A DNA stretch of 63,622 bases from Verrucomicrobiales bacterium. GTDB taxonomy: Bacteria; Verrucomicrobiota; Verrucomicrobiia; Verrucomicrobiales; DEV007. Positions 44,426-52,636 of the stretch are shown piece by piece. Under the pieces are notes generated by a model that saw nothing but the letters and a program-made list of their open reading frames with translations, was not told where the DNA came from and searched no databases. The DNA lies in assembly GCA_016795385.1 (NCBI GenBank), contig JAEUHI010000091.1:1-63622 (forward strand), in the 5' to 3' direction. Within the stretch, counting starts at the first letter, position 1. Each line of letters begins with the position of its first letter. The position numbers and the translations under genes are program-made.

Positions 44426-45453
44426 CCGCTCCGAACGGACAGCCGAAAGCGGGCGAGAAGGGGTTTTCCCTCTTCGAGATTGCCGTGGCCCTCACCATCC
44501 TCGGACTCATTTCCGGGGCGATCTTTTCGATCCTCTGGCAGGCCGGCGACACCGCCACCGAGATCCGTGAACTCGATCGCCGCGACGAGGAAGTCTCGCG
44601 TTTTCTCGCCCTCCTCCGGGATTCGATCGAGCATCTCCCGCAGGACGGCACCCTCGAGATGGTGCCCGCCGAGAAAGCCGCCTCCGGTTATCCCGAATTG
44701 AAGATCGGCAACAGCGCCACCGCCTTCACCTTCGGGGAGATTGTCGGCAGCGTCGAAGAAGCCGTGATCTCCCTGCGTCCCGGCACCGCGACCACTCCCG
44801 AGGGCGAGCCCACCTTCGATCTCGCCATCAGCCGTCCCGATTTCGCGCCCGAGGATACCGATGGCTCGGGCATGGCCCTGCGCGTGAGCGAATCGGATTT
44901 CCTCCAGGCCGACGAGGAGGGGCGCTACTGGCTGCCGCTCCTCTCCGGCGTCACCGCCGCGAGCTGGAATTTCTGGGACGAAGACCAGCAGACCTGGATC
45001 GAGGAATGGACCGATGACTCCAAGCTGCCTCCGCTGCTCGCTTTCTCCTTCGACGACTCCTACCGGCCCGCGCCGCTGCGGATCGTCTTCGAAGTGCCGG
45101 AGCAAGTCTCCAATCCCCCGCAGGAAAACACCAGCAACACGTCGAGCTCCAGCAGCAATTCGTCTAACAATAACACCAATCGGAACAGCTCCGGTGGCGG
45201 ACGAGGTGAGGGGCGTGGCGAAGGCCGCGGCGAAGGCCGCGGCGAAGGCAGACCGGGTGGCGGTGAAGGCAGACCCGGCGGCGGCGAAGGTCGCCCGGGT
45301 GGTGGCCCGCCCGGAGGAGGTCCTCCTGGCGGCGGCCCGCCAGGAGGCGGAGGTCCTGGAGGCGGTCGCCCCGGCGGCGGCGGTGGAGCTGGTCCCGGCA
45401 GTGGTGGTGGCGGCGGTCCCAGTGCCGGAGGAGGCGGCGGCGGTGGCAGATGA
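44422..45453 (+). CDS. gspJ: Type II secretion minor pseudopilin GspJ with a long Gly-rich tail
   Basis: This 343-residue protein starts with a normal pseudopilin signal (GEKG|FSLFEIAVALTI). Residues about 20-230 form a GspJ-like domain. The last 110 residues are low complexity: a Ser/Asn stretch (SSSSSNSSNNNTNRNSS), then repeats of GRGE, GEGRPGG and PPGGG, ending in poly-Gly. GspJ normally ends after its beta domain (about 200 residues). The tail DNA has 12-bp tandem repeats (about 45217-45252). The frame is conserved through the tail to an ATGA overlap with gspK, so the tail appears to be translated. Confidence 0.85.
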   Translation: MTAPNGQPKAGEKGFSLFEIAVALTILGLISGAIFSILWQAGDTATEIRELDRRDEEVSRFLALLRDSIEHLPQDGTLEMVPAEKAASGYPELKIGNSATAFTFGEIVGSVEEAVISLRPGTATTPEGEPTFDLAISRPDFAPEDTDGSGMALRVSESDFLQADEEGRYWLPLLSGVTAASWNFWDEDQQTWIEEWTDDSKLPPLLAFSFDDSYRPAPLRIVFEVPEQVSNPPQENTSNTSSSSSNSSNNNTNRNSSGGGRGEGRGEGRGEGRGEGRPGGGEGRPGGGEGRPGGGPPGGGPPGGGPPGGGGPGGGRPGGGGGAGPGSGGGGGPSAGGGGGGGR

Positions 45454-46388
45454 AAATCGTCGTTTCCAAACTCAAGCGCAGCCGCGGCATGGCCTTGCTC
45501 CTCGCGTTGATCGCGGTGATGGCCTTGTCGCTCATCGCCGCGGGGCTTTATGAATCCTCGCAGGCCTCGTGGGAGGAAAACACCCTTTCCCGGGCGCGTT
45601 ACCAGGCGGGCATCCTCGCCGAGAGCGGCCTTTCCATCGCCCTGCATCCCGACATCGAACCCGGAGATGTGGCCCTGCGTCACGAACTCGCCCCGGGCCG
45701 CGGCTGGGAGGTGCGCATCACCAGCGAAGGCGGCCGTTTCCCCGTAAACAGCATGGGCGAGGAGCGCCTCCGGCTGGCCGCGGTCGAAATGTTCGTCCTC
45801 TGGGGCCTCGACGCCGCGACCGCGAGCCGGGTTGCCGATTCCATCGCCGACTGGATCGACAGCAATTCCGATCCGCTCCCGAACGGAGCCGAAAACACCT
45901 TCTACGCCGGCGTCGATTACCCGCAGTTCCCCCCGAATGCCGACATCGCCTCGCTCGAGGAACTCGCCTTTGTTTCAGGCATGGACCAGGTCGAAAAAGT
46001 GCAGCCTTTCTGGCGCGATCATTTCACGGTGCGCTCGGACGCCCTCATTGATTTCAACGCCGCCTCCCAGCCCCTGATCCAGGCCCTCACGGGAGCGACG
46101 GCCGATGCCGCGGCGAATTTCATCGCGGTGCGCAACGGCGACGACGGGATCGAAGGCACGGTCGATGACTACACCTTCGACGACAGCGGCGAGGTGCAAT
46201 CCCTCCTCGGCATTTCCGACGGCGAATGGAGCGAGTTTTCGGAATTCGTCACCCTCGCCGGCACCGTGAAGCGCATCGAGAGCAAAGGCAAGGTCGGTGA
46301 CTTCACCGAGACCCGCGTCATCCTTGCCGAGGAAGTCACCGAAGGCCGCAACACGATCCTCCGCCCGCTCACGAGATTCCGCGAGTGA
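45450..46388 (+). CDS. gspK: Type II secretion minor pseudopilin GspK
   Basis: This 312-residue protein has a hydrophobic helix after a basic leader (RSRG|MALLLALIAVMALSLIAAG) with no +5 acidic residue, which is normal for GspK. The GspK helical domain is indicated by VADSIADWIDSNSDPLPNGAE and FNAASQPLIQALTGATADAA. It is thought to cap the pseudopilus tip. It is last in the gsp run; a GC hairpin follows its stop by 3 bp. Confidence 0.9.
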   Translation: MKIVVSKLKRSRGMALLLALIAVMALSLIAAGLYESSQASWEENTLSRARYQAGILAESGLSIALHPDIEPGDVALRHELAPGRGWEVRITSEGGRFPVNSMGEERLRLAAVEMFVLWGLDAATASRVADSIADWIDSNSDPLPNGAENTFYAGVDYPQFPPNADIASLEELAFVSGMDQVEKVQPFWRDHFTVRSDALIDFNAASQPLIQALTGATADAAANFIAVRNGDDGIEGTVDDYTFDDSGEVQSLLGISDGEWSEFSEFVTLAGTVKRIESKGKVGDFTETRVILAEEVTEGRNTILRPLTRFRE

Positions 46389-46391
46389 GGG

Positions 46392-46542
46392 GGCGGCCGA
46401 TGGCCGCCGTAAAAGGTGGGAAGGTAAAAGGTAAAAGGTCGGGCCAAGAATTCTTCGACGTCGCATATGCGTGCGCGGCCGGCCCAGCTTTGAAAACCTT
46501 TTACCTTTTACTTTTTACCTTTTACGGTGCCCTTTGGGCACC
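46392..46542. repeat. Composite hairpin element with iterated GGTAAAA arms in the trmD leader
   Basis: The element has three nested parts. GGCGGCC-GAT-GGCCGCC (46392-46408) is a perfect hairpin just after gspK. Arms 46407-46439 and 46495-46527, made of repeated GTAAAAGGT units, are inverted copies with about three differences around a 55-nt loop. GGTGCCC-TTT-GGGCACC (46526-46542) is a perfect hairpin ending one base before the trmD ATG. It could terminate gsp transcription and control trmD translation. Confidence 0.85.
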
Positions 46543-46543
46543 C

Positions 46544-47224
46544 ATGAAAATCGACATCGTTACCATCTTCCCCGAGATCGCCGCCGGACCGCTTGGGGTC
46601 AGCATCATCGGCCGCGCCGTCGAGGCCGGGCAGGTGGCGATCCGCTGTGTCGATCTCCGCGACTACACCACCGACCGCCATCGCCACGTCGACGACATGC
46701 CCTACGGTGGAGGCCCCGGCATGGTCATGAAACCCGAGCCCTTCTTCGCCGCCGTCGCCGACCTCCGCACCGAAGGAGCAAAGGTCATTCTCATGACCCC
46801 GCAGGGAAAACCGTTCCGGCAAGCCCGTGCCGTCGAGCTTTCAAAGGAATCGCACCTCATCTTCCTCTGCGGCCACTACGAGGGCGTCGATCACCGCGTC
46901 GTCGAGGCCCTCGTCGATGAGGAGCTCTCCATCGGCGACTACGTCCTCACCAACGGCACCATCGCCGCGGCCGTCGTCGTCGATGCCGTGGTGCGCCTCT
47001 TGCCCGGCGTGCTCGGAGACGATCAATCGGCCGAGGTTGAATCCTTTTCCGGCGACGGCAAACGACTCGAGGCCCCCCATTACACCCGTCCCGCCGAATA
47101 TGCCGGCATGACCGTGCCCGAGGTGCTTTTGTCAGGAAACCACGGAGCCATCGCGAAGTGGCGCGAAAGCCAGGCGCTGGAGCGGACGAGGCGGAACCGG
47201 CCGGATTTGCTGGAGGAGGGGTGA
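46544..47224 (+). CDS. trmD: tRNA (guanine-N1)-methyltransferase
   Basis: This 226-residue SPOUT-class enzyme methylates G37 of tRNAs with S-adenosylmethionine. Canonical motifs are present: IVTIFPE, DDMPYGGGPGMVMKPEP, LCGHYEGVDHRVVE, the knot SIGDYVLTNGTIAAAVVVDAVVRLLPGVLG-type segment, and LLSGNHGAIAKWR. It is about 20 residues shorter than E. coli TrmD at the C-terminus. The usual partners rpsP, rimM and rplS are not adjacent. An inverted repeat abuts its start and no Shine-Dalgarno is evident. Confidence 0.96.
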   Translation: MKIDIVTIFPEIAAGPLGVSIIGRAVEAGQVAIRCVDLRDYTTDRHRHVDDMPYGGGPGMVMKPEPFFAAVADLRTEGAKVILMTPQGKPFRQARAVELSKESHLIFLCGHYEGVDHRVVEALVDEELSIGDYVLTNGTIAAAVVVDAVVRLLPGVLGDDQSAEVESFSGDGKRLEAPHYTRPAEYAGMTVPEVLLSGNHGAIAKWRESQALERTRRNRPDLLEEG

Positions 47225-48036
47225 ATGGATGAAGCAGGTGTGGCCAGAATCCAATGGTTGGAGCGCGCGGTCTTTTTTCCCCTCACATGGGTGCAGGACA
47301 AAAAGTCAGGCCAAGCCGTCCCGCCCGGCTGGGGTAACAACCGTCGTCGGCGGAGGGAACGGGTACAGGCCCCGGAGGGGCCAAAGAAGGTAGCCGGTGG
47401 TGGAGCGCAGCGGAACCACCGGACCGCCACCCCGGAAAAGAGAAACCCGCCCCGGAGGGGCGGAAGAAGCGGACCCGCTCTCGAGAGCCGTTCTTCTTCG
47501 AACTTCACTTCGCGGCGCATCACAAACTCCAGGTCCTCCTCGTGAAAGGTTTGCGTCCGATGGTGGCGTTTGCCCGCGCTTCGTGGTGAAAACCAGAGAG
47601 TCGTGCGTCGAGGATACGCCGGAGGCTTCTCGCGCCCCTCCCGGGCGCAACCGTTTCCTAGCGTGGTTGACCGGTGGTTCCGCTGCGCTCCACCACCGGC
47701 TACCGTCTTTCGTCCCGCTGGGACGATTCAGCTTCAAAATTTGCCGTAGATGGAACCAGACATTCTTAACGCCCAAAGATTCATCGGGTTTCCGACGTAG
47801 CCTGACAATTCTGTCCCGCCCCCCCTCACATCCTGGTCCGAACCTGGCCTTGACGATTGAACGCTTGTTGGGGCACGATTGCTTTGCGATGAAAAAGGCG
47901 TCCGTCCGGATTAGCAACAGATTCCGAGCCCGCTTCAAGGCAACTGCGGGAATTGGGGGGGCTGATCGGAGTGTGGTGAGTTTGTTGGTGGATGATCGTG
48001 GAGAATGAAGTTTTCCGTTGGATCTCCATTCACCCT
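47225..48036. other. 812-bp region without a credible gene, partly repeat-derived
   Basis: Open frames on both strands here read across palindromes and show Arg/Pro/Gly-rich, non-protein-like translations. The left half (47318-47720) holds REP-like hairpins and a 33-bp perfect inverted repeat, described separately. The right half, about 47720-48036, shows no motif I can name; it may hold decayed sequence. Confidence 0.75.
47318..47720. repeat. REP-like palindromic repeat region with a 33-bp perfect inverted repeat
   Basis: GTAGCCGGTGGTGGAGCGCA... at 47390-47422 is the exact reverse complement of 47671-47703. Between and beside these are hairpins GGCCCC-GGA-GGGGCC (47368-47382), CCGCCCC-GGA-GGGGCGG (47447-47463) and CGTCCC-GCT-GGGACG (about 47711-47725). 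The shared core CCCCGGAGGGG is typical of REP-type palindromes. Confidence 0.8.
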
Positions 48037-49305
48037 TCACCCACAGGCCTGCAAAATCCCACTCGCCTTGTGCAGGGTCTCTTCCCATTCCTTCACCGGC
48101 ACGGAGTCGGCGACGATTCCCGCCCCGACGTGGAAATGCAGTTCTTCATTCTCGGCCACGAGGGTGCGGATGGCGATGTTGAAGCGGCTTTCGCCGTTGA
48201 AACCGAAACAACCGATCACGCCGGTATAGAGTCCGCGGGGACCTTGCTCGAGTTCGGTGATGATCTCGCGCGCCCGCTTTTTCGGAGCGCCCGTGATGCT
48301 GCCGCCGGGGAAACAGGCACGCAGCGCGGCGACGTGGTCGATCTCTTCGCGCAGGGTGCCTTCGATCGTGGAGACGAGGTGGAAGACCTGGGCGTAACGC
48401 TCCAGCTTGAGGAGTTCGGTCGCGACGACCGAGCCATATTCGCAGACCTGGCCGAGGTCGTTGCGCTCGAGGTCGGTGATCATGACGAGCTCGGCGATTT
48501 CCTTCGACGAGGTGATGAGATCGTAGGCTGATTTTTCGTCCTGCTCGCGGTCTCGGAAACGGGGACGGGTGCCCTTGATCGGGCGCGTCTGGATGGTGCG
48601 CCCGCTGAGACGGAGAAATTGCTCGGGCGAGGAGGAAAGCACGGTGCGTGATCCGAGATTCGAAAAGGCGGCGAAGGGTGCGGGCGAGATTTCGCGAAGT
48701 CGGCGATAGAGGCCGAAGAGGTCGAGCCCGCGGGGCAGGGGAGCGGTGAAACGATGGGTCAGGTTCACCTGGTAGATGTCGCCGGCGGCGATGTAGTCGC
48801 GCGCGCGCTCGACGAGACGGCAATAGGTCTCGCGGTCGAGCTCGTCGCGGAAGTGAATCGACGGCGCATCGATCTCGTCGTCCGTGGCAGGGGCTTTTCG
48901 GAACGAGGCAAGGGAACCGGATCCGGTCCAGGTGCCGCTGCGGTGGTCGTAGAGGAGGAAATCGTCGTATTCGCCGAAGAGGAAGTCGCCCTCGTAGTCG
49001 ATCGTTCCATAGAGTCCGGCTCCGGGGAAGCCGAGGTCGGGCGTGGTCGATTCGGGAAGGCGGCGGCTCGCGAGGAGATCACGCAGGGCGGTGTAGTCGG
49101 GCTCGTGAAAGAGATGCCCTTTCAACACCGAGCGTGGCCGTGCCGTGATCAGCGAAAAACGTCCGCCCTCGGCAAGGCGTTCGCCGGGCTCCGAGGAGGA
49201 GGAATCGAGGAAGAAGAAGCCTGGCAGATGGCAGAGCTCCGCGGCGAGGGACGCGGGCGGAATCGATCCGAGACTCGGGAGGGGACTCGTGCGAGGCTGA
49301 AGCAT
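48037..49305 (-). CDS. pabB: Para-aminobenzoate synthase component I
   Basis: This 422-residue chorismate-utilising enzyme aminates chorismate to 4-amino-4-deoxychorismate for folate synthesis. It has QVNLTHRF, the PIKGTRPR motif whose lysine is typical of PabB, ITDLERNDLGQVC, PGGSITGAPK and HFHVGAGIVADS. The N-terminal domain (SLITARPRSVL) is shorter and more variable. ATG 49305 is chosen; a longer frame starts at 49410 but overlaps the neighbouring gene by 38 bp. No pabA or pabC is adjacent. Confidence 0.92.
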   Translation of the reverse strand: MLQPRTSPLPSLGSIPPASLAAELCHLPGFFFLDSSSSEPGERLAEGGRFSLITARPRSVLKGHLFHEPDYTALRDLLASRRLPESTTPDLGFPGAGLYGTIDYEGDFLFGEYDDFLLYDHRSGTWTGSGSLASFRKAPATDDEIDAPSIHFRDELDRETYCRLVERARDYIAAGDIYQVNLTHRFTAPLPRGLDLFGLYRRLREISPAPFAAFSNLGSRTVLSSSPEQFLRLSGRTIQTRPIKGTRPRFRDREQDEKSAYDLITSSKEIAELVMITDLERNDLGQVCEYGSVVATELLKLERYAQVFHLVSTIEGTLREEIDHVAALRACFPGGSITGAPKKRAREIITELEQGPRGLYTGVIGCFGFNGESRFNIAIRTLVAENEELHFHVGAGIVADSVPVKEWEETLHKASGILQACG

Positions 49306-49372
49306 TTTCGGGAGGGAGGCCCCAAGGAAAGCGCGTTTTGCTCCAACTCCAGCGGAATTCGACGGAATCGTT

Positions 49373-50266
49373 TCAGAGTTTTTCGTAGGGGAGGGAGAAA
49401 GTATCGCCATCCTCGAGCCGGCCGCTGCGGAGGCCTTTCATGAACCAGCGCATCCGCTGCTCGGAGGTGCCATGGGTGAAGGCGTCGGGCACGACACGGC
49501 CCTGTGCCTGCTTCTGGAGCCGGTCGTCGCCGATCGCGTTGGCGGCGTTCATCGCTTCCTCGATGTCGCCTTCTTCGAGGATCTTCCATTTCTGCTCGGC
49601 GTGATGGGCCCAGACCCCGGCGAGGAAATCGGCCTGGAGCTCGAGACGCACGGAGAGCTGGTTGTATTGCGCGGTGGGGATGCGGCCGCGCTGCCCGTGG
49701 ACCTTGTCGGTGTAACCGAGGAGATTCTGCACGTGGTGGCCGACCTCGTGGGCGAGGACGTAGGCGTAAGCGAAATCGCCGCCGGCGCGGAAGCGGTCGC
49801 GCATTTCCTCGAAGAAGGAGGTGTCGAGGTAGACGGTCTCGTCATAGGGCAGGTAGAAGGGACCCGTCGCGGCCGAAGCGACCCCGCCCGGGTATTGGGT
49901 TTGGCCCGAAAAGAGGACGAGGCGGGCCGGCTTGTAGGTTTGACCATACTCGGCAAAGACCTCGCTCCAGACTTCCTCGGTATCGGCCTTGAGGGTTTTG
50001 ACGAAGGCTCCGACTTCATCGTTGGGATCGGCCGGCGCTTGCTCGACCTGGGTCGTGCCCTGCTGCAGCCCCCCTTCGATCTGGTTGACGGTCTCGAGCA
50101 ATTGCACGGGATCGGCATTGAAGAAATAAGCGAGAACGAGCACGAGGACCAGCGTGCCGCAACCACCTCCGAGCGCCACGGGGCGTCCTCCGGTGGCGAT
50201 CATGCGACCGCCTTGTCCACGGCGGTCTTCCACATTGGTGCTTTGACGTCGGCCTTTCCAGCGCAT
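49373..50266 (-). CDS. KPN_02809/YpfJ family neutral zinc metallopeptidase
   Basis: This 297-residue protein starts MRWKGRRQSTNVEDRRG, the family's conserved N-terminus, then a single transmembrane helix (about 32-49). The catalytic motif is LAHEVGHHVQNLLG, with the third zinc ligand in LELQADFLAGVWAHHAE. It is expected to be anchored in the inner membrane with the peptidase domain in the periplasm; substrates are unknown. The PFYLPYDETVYLDTSFF block is also diagnostic. It lies 67 bp upstream of pabB. Confidence 0.95.
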   Translation of the reverse strand: MRWKGRRQSTNVEDRRGQGGRMIATGGRPVALGGGCGTLVLVLVLAYFFNADPVQLLETVNQIEGGLQQGTTQVEQAPADPNDEVGAFVKTLKADTEEVWSEVFAEYGQTYKPARLVLFSGQTQYPGGVASAATGPFYLPYDETVYLDTSFFEEMRDRFRAGGDFAYAYVLAHEVGHHVQNLLGYTDKVHGQRGRIPTAQYNQLSVRLELQADFLAGVWAHHAEQKWKILEEGDIEEAMNAANAIGDDRLQKQAQGRVVPDAFTHGTSEQRMRWFMKGLRSGRLEDGDTFSLPYEKL

Positions 50267-50369
50267 GAGAAACGGGGTGGGATGTTCGAGCGAGAATAGC
50301 CTTTGTGCCTGATCGCGGAAAGAAACAATCCGCCCGGCGGAAATTTTTTCGGGTAGGCTGGCCGGGTCC

Positions 50370-51308
50370 ATGCCGAGCCGCCTTCGTCGTCCTGATTCCC
50401 CGATTTCACCCGCCCACCTCGCCGCCGTGGTCGCGGGGGCTTTGCTCATCGCGCTCGCGCCCATCCTTGCCGTCCTGAGTACGCGGGGGGAGAATGGAGT
50501 CGGCACCTGGGACGCGGCTTTCTGGCGGGTCGCTCTGGGCACGCTGGCACTCTCGGTTCTTTTTGCGGTGCAACGGCGCTCGATCGTGCCGCGTCGCGAG
50601 GATTTCCGCTCGGGCACGGCCTGGCTCTGGCTGCCGGGACTCGCTTTTGCGGGCGACTTCTGGGCCTGGCATTGGTCCTTCGAAAACACCTCGGTGGCGA
50701 ACTCGTCGCTCCTCTGCAACACCGCGACGCTTTTCGTGGCGCTCTACGCCTGGCTCGTCTGGAAAGAGCGCCTTTCCGCCGCCTTCGTCGCCGGGGCCGT
50801 TCTCGCGGCCGCGGGCATGGCCCTGCTCGTCCTCAGCTCGACCCAGCGCGAATCACCGGTTGGTGGGAATCCGCTCCTCGGCGACGGACTCGCCTTGCTC
50901 ACGGCGGTCTTTTACGCGGTCTACCAGCTCTCGATGAAACGATTTCGCTCCGACCATTCCGCGCCGGTCCTGCTTTTCTGGGCGAGCATTGTCGCGTCGG
51001 TCGTGCTGCTGCCGCTCGCGCTCCTCCACGAGGCGCCGTTTTTTCCGAAGACGGCGATGATGTGGCTGCCGCTGCTCGGGCTCGGGTTTGTTTCCCACTT
51101 TTGCGGACAAGGCCTCATCTCCTGGGGGATCGCCGGCGTTCCCGCCAGTCTCGGATCCGTGATGCTCCTTGTCCAGCCCGTCGGCAGCGCCCTCCTCGCC
51201 GTGCCCATTCTCGGCCAAGCCCTCGTCCCCTGGCAGATCGTCGGCGCGGCGGCGTGTGTCGTGGGATTGTTTCTGGCGGTGAGAGGGAGAGCTCGAGAGG
51301 CATCGTAA
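50370..51308 (+). CDS. EamA-family (DMT) transporter
   Basis: This 312-residue protein has ten hydrophobic helices in two EamA repeats (the first with AFWRVALGTLALSVLF and SSLLCNTATLFVALYAW, the second with LLTAVFYAVYQLSMKRF and GFVSHFCGQGLISWGI). The family exports metabolites such as amino acids; the substrate cannot be inferred. Its start is 103 bp from the divergent metallopeptidase gene, and a repeat element begins 12 bp after its stop. Confidence 0.9.
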   Translation: MPSRLRRPDSPISPAHLAAVVAGALLIALAPILAVLSTRGENGVGTWDAAFWRVALGTLALSVLFAVQRRSIVPRREDFRSGTAWLWLPGLAFAGDFWAWHWSFENTSVANSSLLCNTATLFVALYAWLVWKERLSAAFVAGAVLAAAGMALLVLSSTQRESPVGGNPLLGDGLALLTAVFYAVYQLSMKRFRSDHSAPVLLFWASIVASVVLLPLALLHEAPFFPKTAMMWLPLLGLGFVSHFCGQGLISWGIAGVPASLGSVMLLVQPVGSALLAVPILGQALVPWQIVGAAACVVGLFLAVRGRAREAS

Positions 51309-51319
51309 GAATTCGGATT

Positions 51320-51486
51320 GGCGGCCTACGGAAGACGCGGAAGACACGGAAAGGGAAGGTGTTTGAAAATGAGATTTGGAAAAATGGATGATGGTTAGGG
51401 GTGGTGATGGTCGCAAGTTTTGATGTCTTCGGCATCTATCTCGGTCATCCCTGCTTCCGTGTTTTCCGCGTCTTCCGTAGGCCGCC
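51320..51486. repeat. Inverted-repeat element A (GGCGGCCTACGGAAGACGC arms)
   Basis: Left arm 51320-51352 and right arm 51454-51486 are reverse complements at 31 of 33 positions. The arms contain iterated GGAAGAC/GGAAAAC units. The 101-nt loop holds a small hairpin GATG-TCTTCG-GCATC (about 51422-51436). It lies between the EamA gene and ada and has a close relative (element B) on the other side of ada. Confidence 0.9.
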
Positions 51487-51539
51487 TCTTCTTCGCTCGA
51501 TGGTAGGCCGCCAGTCTTCTCTGAACGTTAGGCATCTCA

Positions 51540-52364
51540 TCATTCTTTTCCATCGTTTCTACTTCCTTCCCAAGCCAAGAGCGCGCGTTTTCTCCCCACG
51601 CCCCAGCGGTAGCCTGAGATCGCGCCGGTCTCGCGGATGACGCGGTGGCAGGGAATGAGAAAAGCGACGGGATTCGACCCGACCGCCGTGCCTACGGCCC
51701 GCGCCGCGCCGGGTTTCCCGATCGCGGCGGCGAGACGGCCGTAGGTCGAGAGCGCGCCTGGAGGGATCTCAAGGAGCGCCCGCCACACCCGGATCTGGAA
51801 GGCCGAGCCGCGTACCCAGGCGCGCAACGGGGCCGCGTCAGGCGTGAGTCGGAAGAGAGCATCGACTCGACGGGTCGCCCGCTCGTCATCGCGGATCCAG
51901 ATGGCGTGTGGCCATGACGATTCAAGATCGCTGGGGGCCGTTTCTTCCTCGAGGAACGAGAGCAGGCAGATCCCCCGCGCCGTTTCGCCGAGGAGACAGG
52001 GGCCGAATGGCGACTCCGCGATGCCCCAATGAATCGTGATTCCCGCTCCGCCCGATTTGATTTCGCCTGGGGTCGCCGCTTCCAGCGAGACGCAGAGATC
52101 ATGGAGCCTTCCCGGCCCTGACAAACCCACCTCGGTCGACGCCTCGAGCACCGCCTCGCCGCGCGCGAGCCGCTCTTTCGCGTCGGCGAGGGTGAGGCAT
52201 TGCACGAAATCCTTCGGCGTCACGCCGGTCCAGCGGACGAACTCGTGATGGAAATGCGATTCACCCAAGCCCGCCACCGCCGCCATCTCGGCGAGCGTCG
52301 GCTGTGACGTGGCATGCAAGTCGAGCCAGCGGAGGATGCGCTCCATGCGGGCGTAGGAATTCAT
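51540..52364 (-). CDS. AraC-type / methylated-DNA-protein cysteine methyltransferase (Ada-like, lacking the zinc domain)
   Basis: This 274-residue protein has an AraC helix-turn-helix (about 1-95; TLAEMAAVAGLGESHFHHEF) followed by an O6-alkylguanine DNA methyltransferase domain (about 105-270) with the active-site PCHRVIR and FQIRVWRALLEIPPG. E. coli Ada has an extra N-terminal Cys4 domain that senses methylphosphotriesters; this is absent, so repair is expected but sensing may differ. The gene is flanked by two copies of an inverted-repeat element. Confidence 0.93.
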   Translation of the reverse strand: MNSYARMERILRWLDLHATSQPTLAEMAAVAGLGESHFHHEFVRWTGVTPKDFVQCLTLADAKERLARGEAVLEASTEVGLSGPGRLHDLCVSLEAATPGEIKSGGAGITIHWGIAESPFGPCLLGETARGICLLSFLEEETAPSDLESSWPHAIWIRDDERATRRVDALFRLTPDAAPLRAWVRGSAFQIRVWRALLEIPPGALSTYGRLAAAIGKPGAARAVGTAVGSNPVAFLIPCHRVIRETGAISGYRWGVGRKRALLAWEGSRNDGKE

Positions 52365-52436
52365 GCAGGGAGTGTATGCGTCGAGTCGCGGTGAGCCACC
52401 CGATTCTTGCGGTGAAGGAGGAATCGGTCGGAAAAG

Positions 52437-52627
52437 GCGGCCTACAGTTGAGCGAGGAAGAGGTGGCCTACGGAATACACGGAAAACGCGGAAGTGTTGA
52501 ACACTGAGACAAATGCCTCGGGCATCAGAACGCGAAGATGATCCCGTAGAAACTGACCTTCACATTCTCACTTCGTGTCTTGGACACATTTCTTATTCCG
52601 TGTTTTCTGCGTATTCCGTAGGCCGCC
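52437..52627. repeat. Inverted-repeat element B (relative of element A)
   Basis: Left arm about 52465-52494 (GGCCTACGGAATACACGG...) and right arm about 52596-52627 are near-complementary over 30 bp and match the arms of element A. A partial extra GGCGGCCTAC copy begins at 52437. The loop again contains a small hairpin with GCCTCGGGC (about 52515-52524). It fills most of the 272-bp gap between ada and the GNAT gene. Confidence 0.85.
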
Positions 52628-52636
52628 CTTCATCTG

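Noticed and set aside
45199..45450. Possibly a separate small Gly-rich gene or a frameshift region in gspJ
   Set aside because: The frame is continuous from the GspJ domain and ends in the same ATGA overlap used throughout the operon, so a single gene is simpler.
47306..48088. Minus-strand 260-codon frame between trmD and pabB
   Set aside because: It reads straight through REP-like hairpins and a 33-bp inverted repeat and overlaps the pabB end. The composition is not protein-like.
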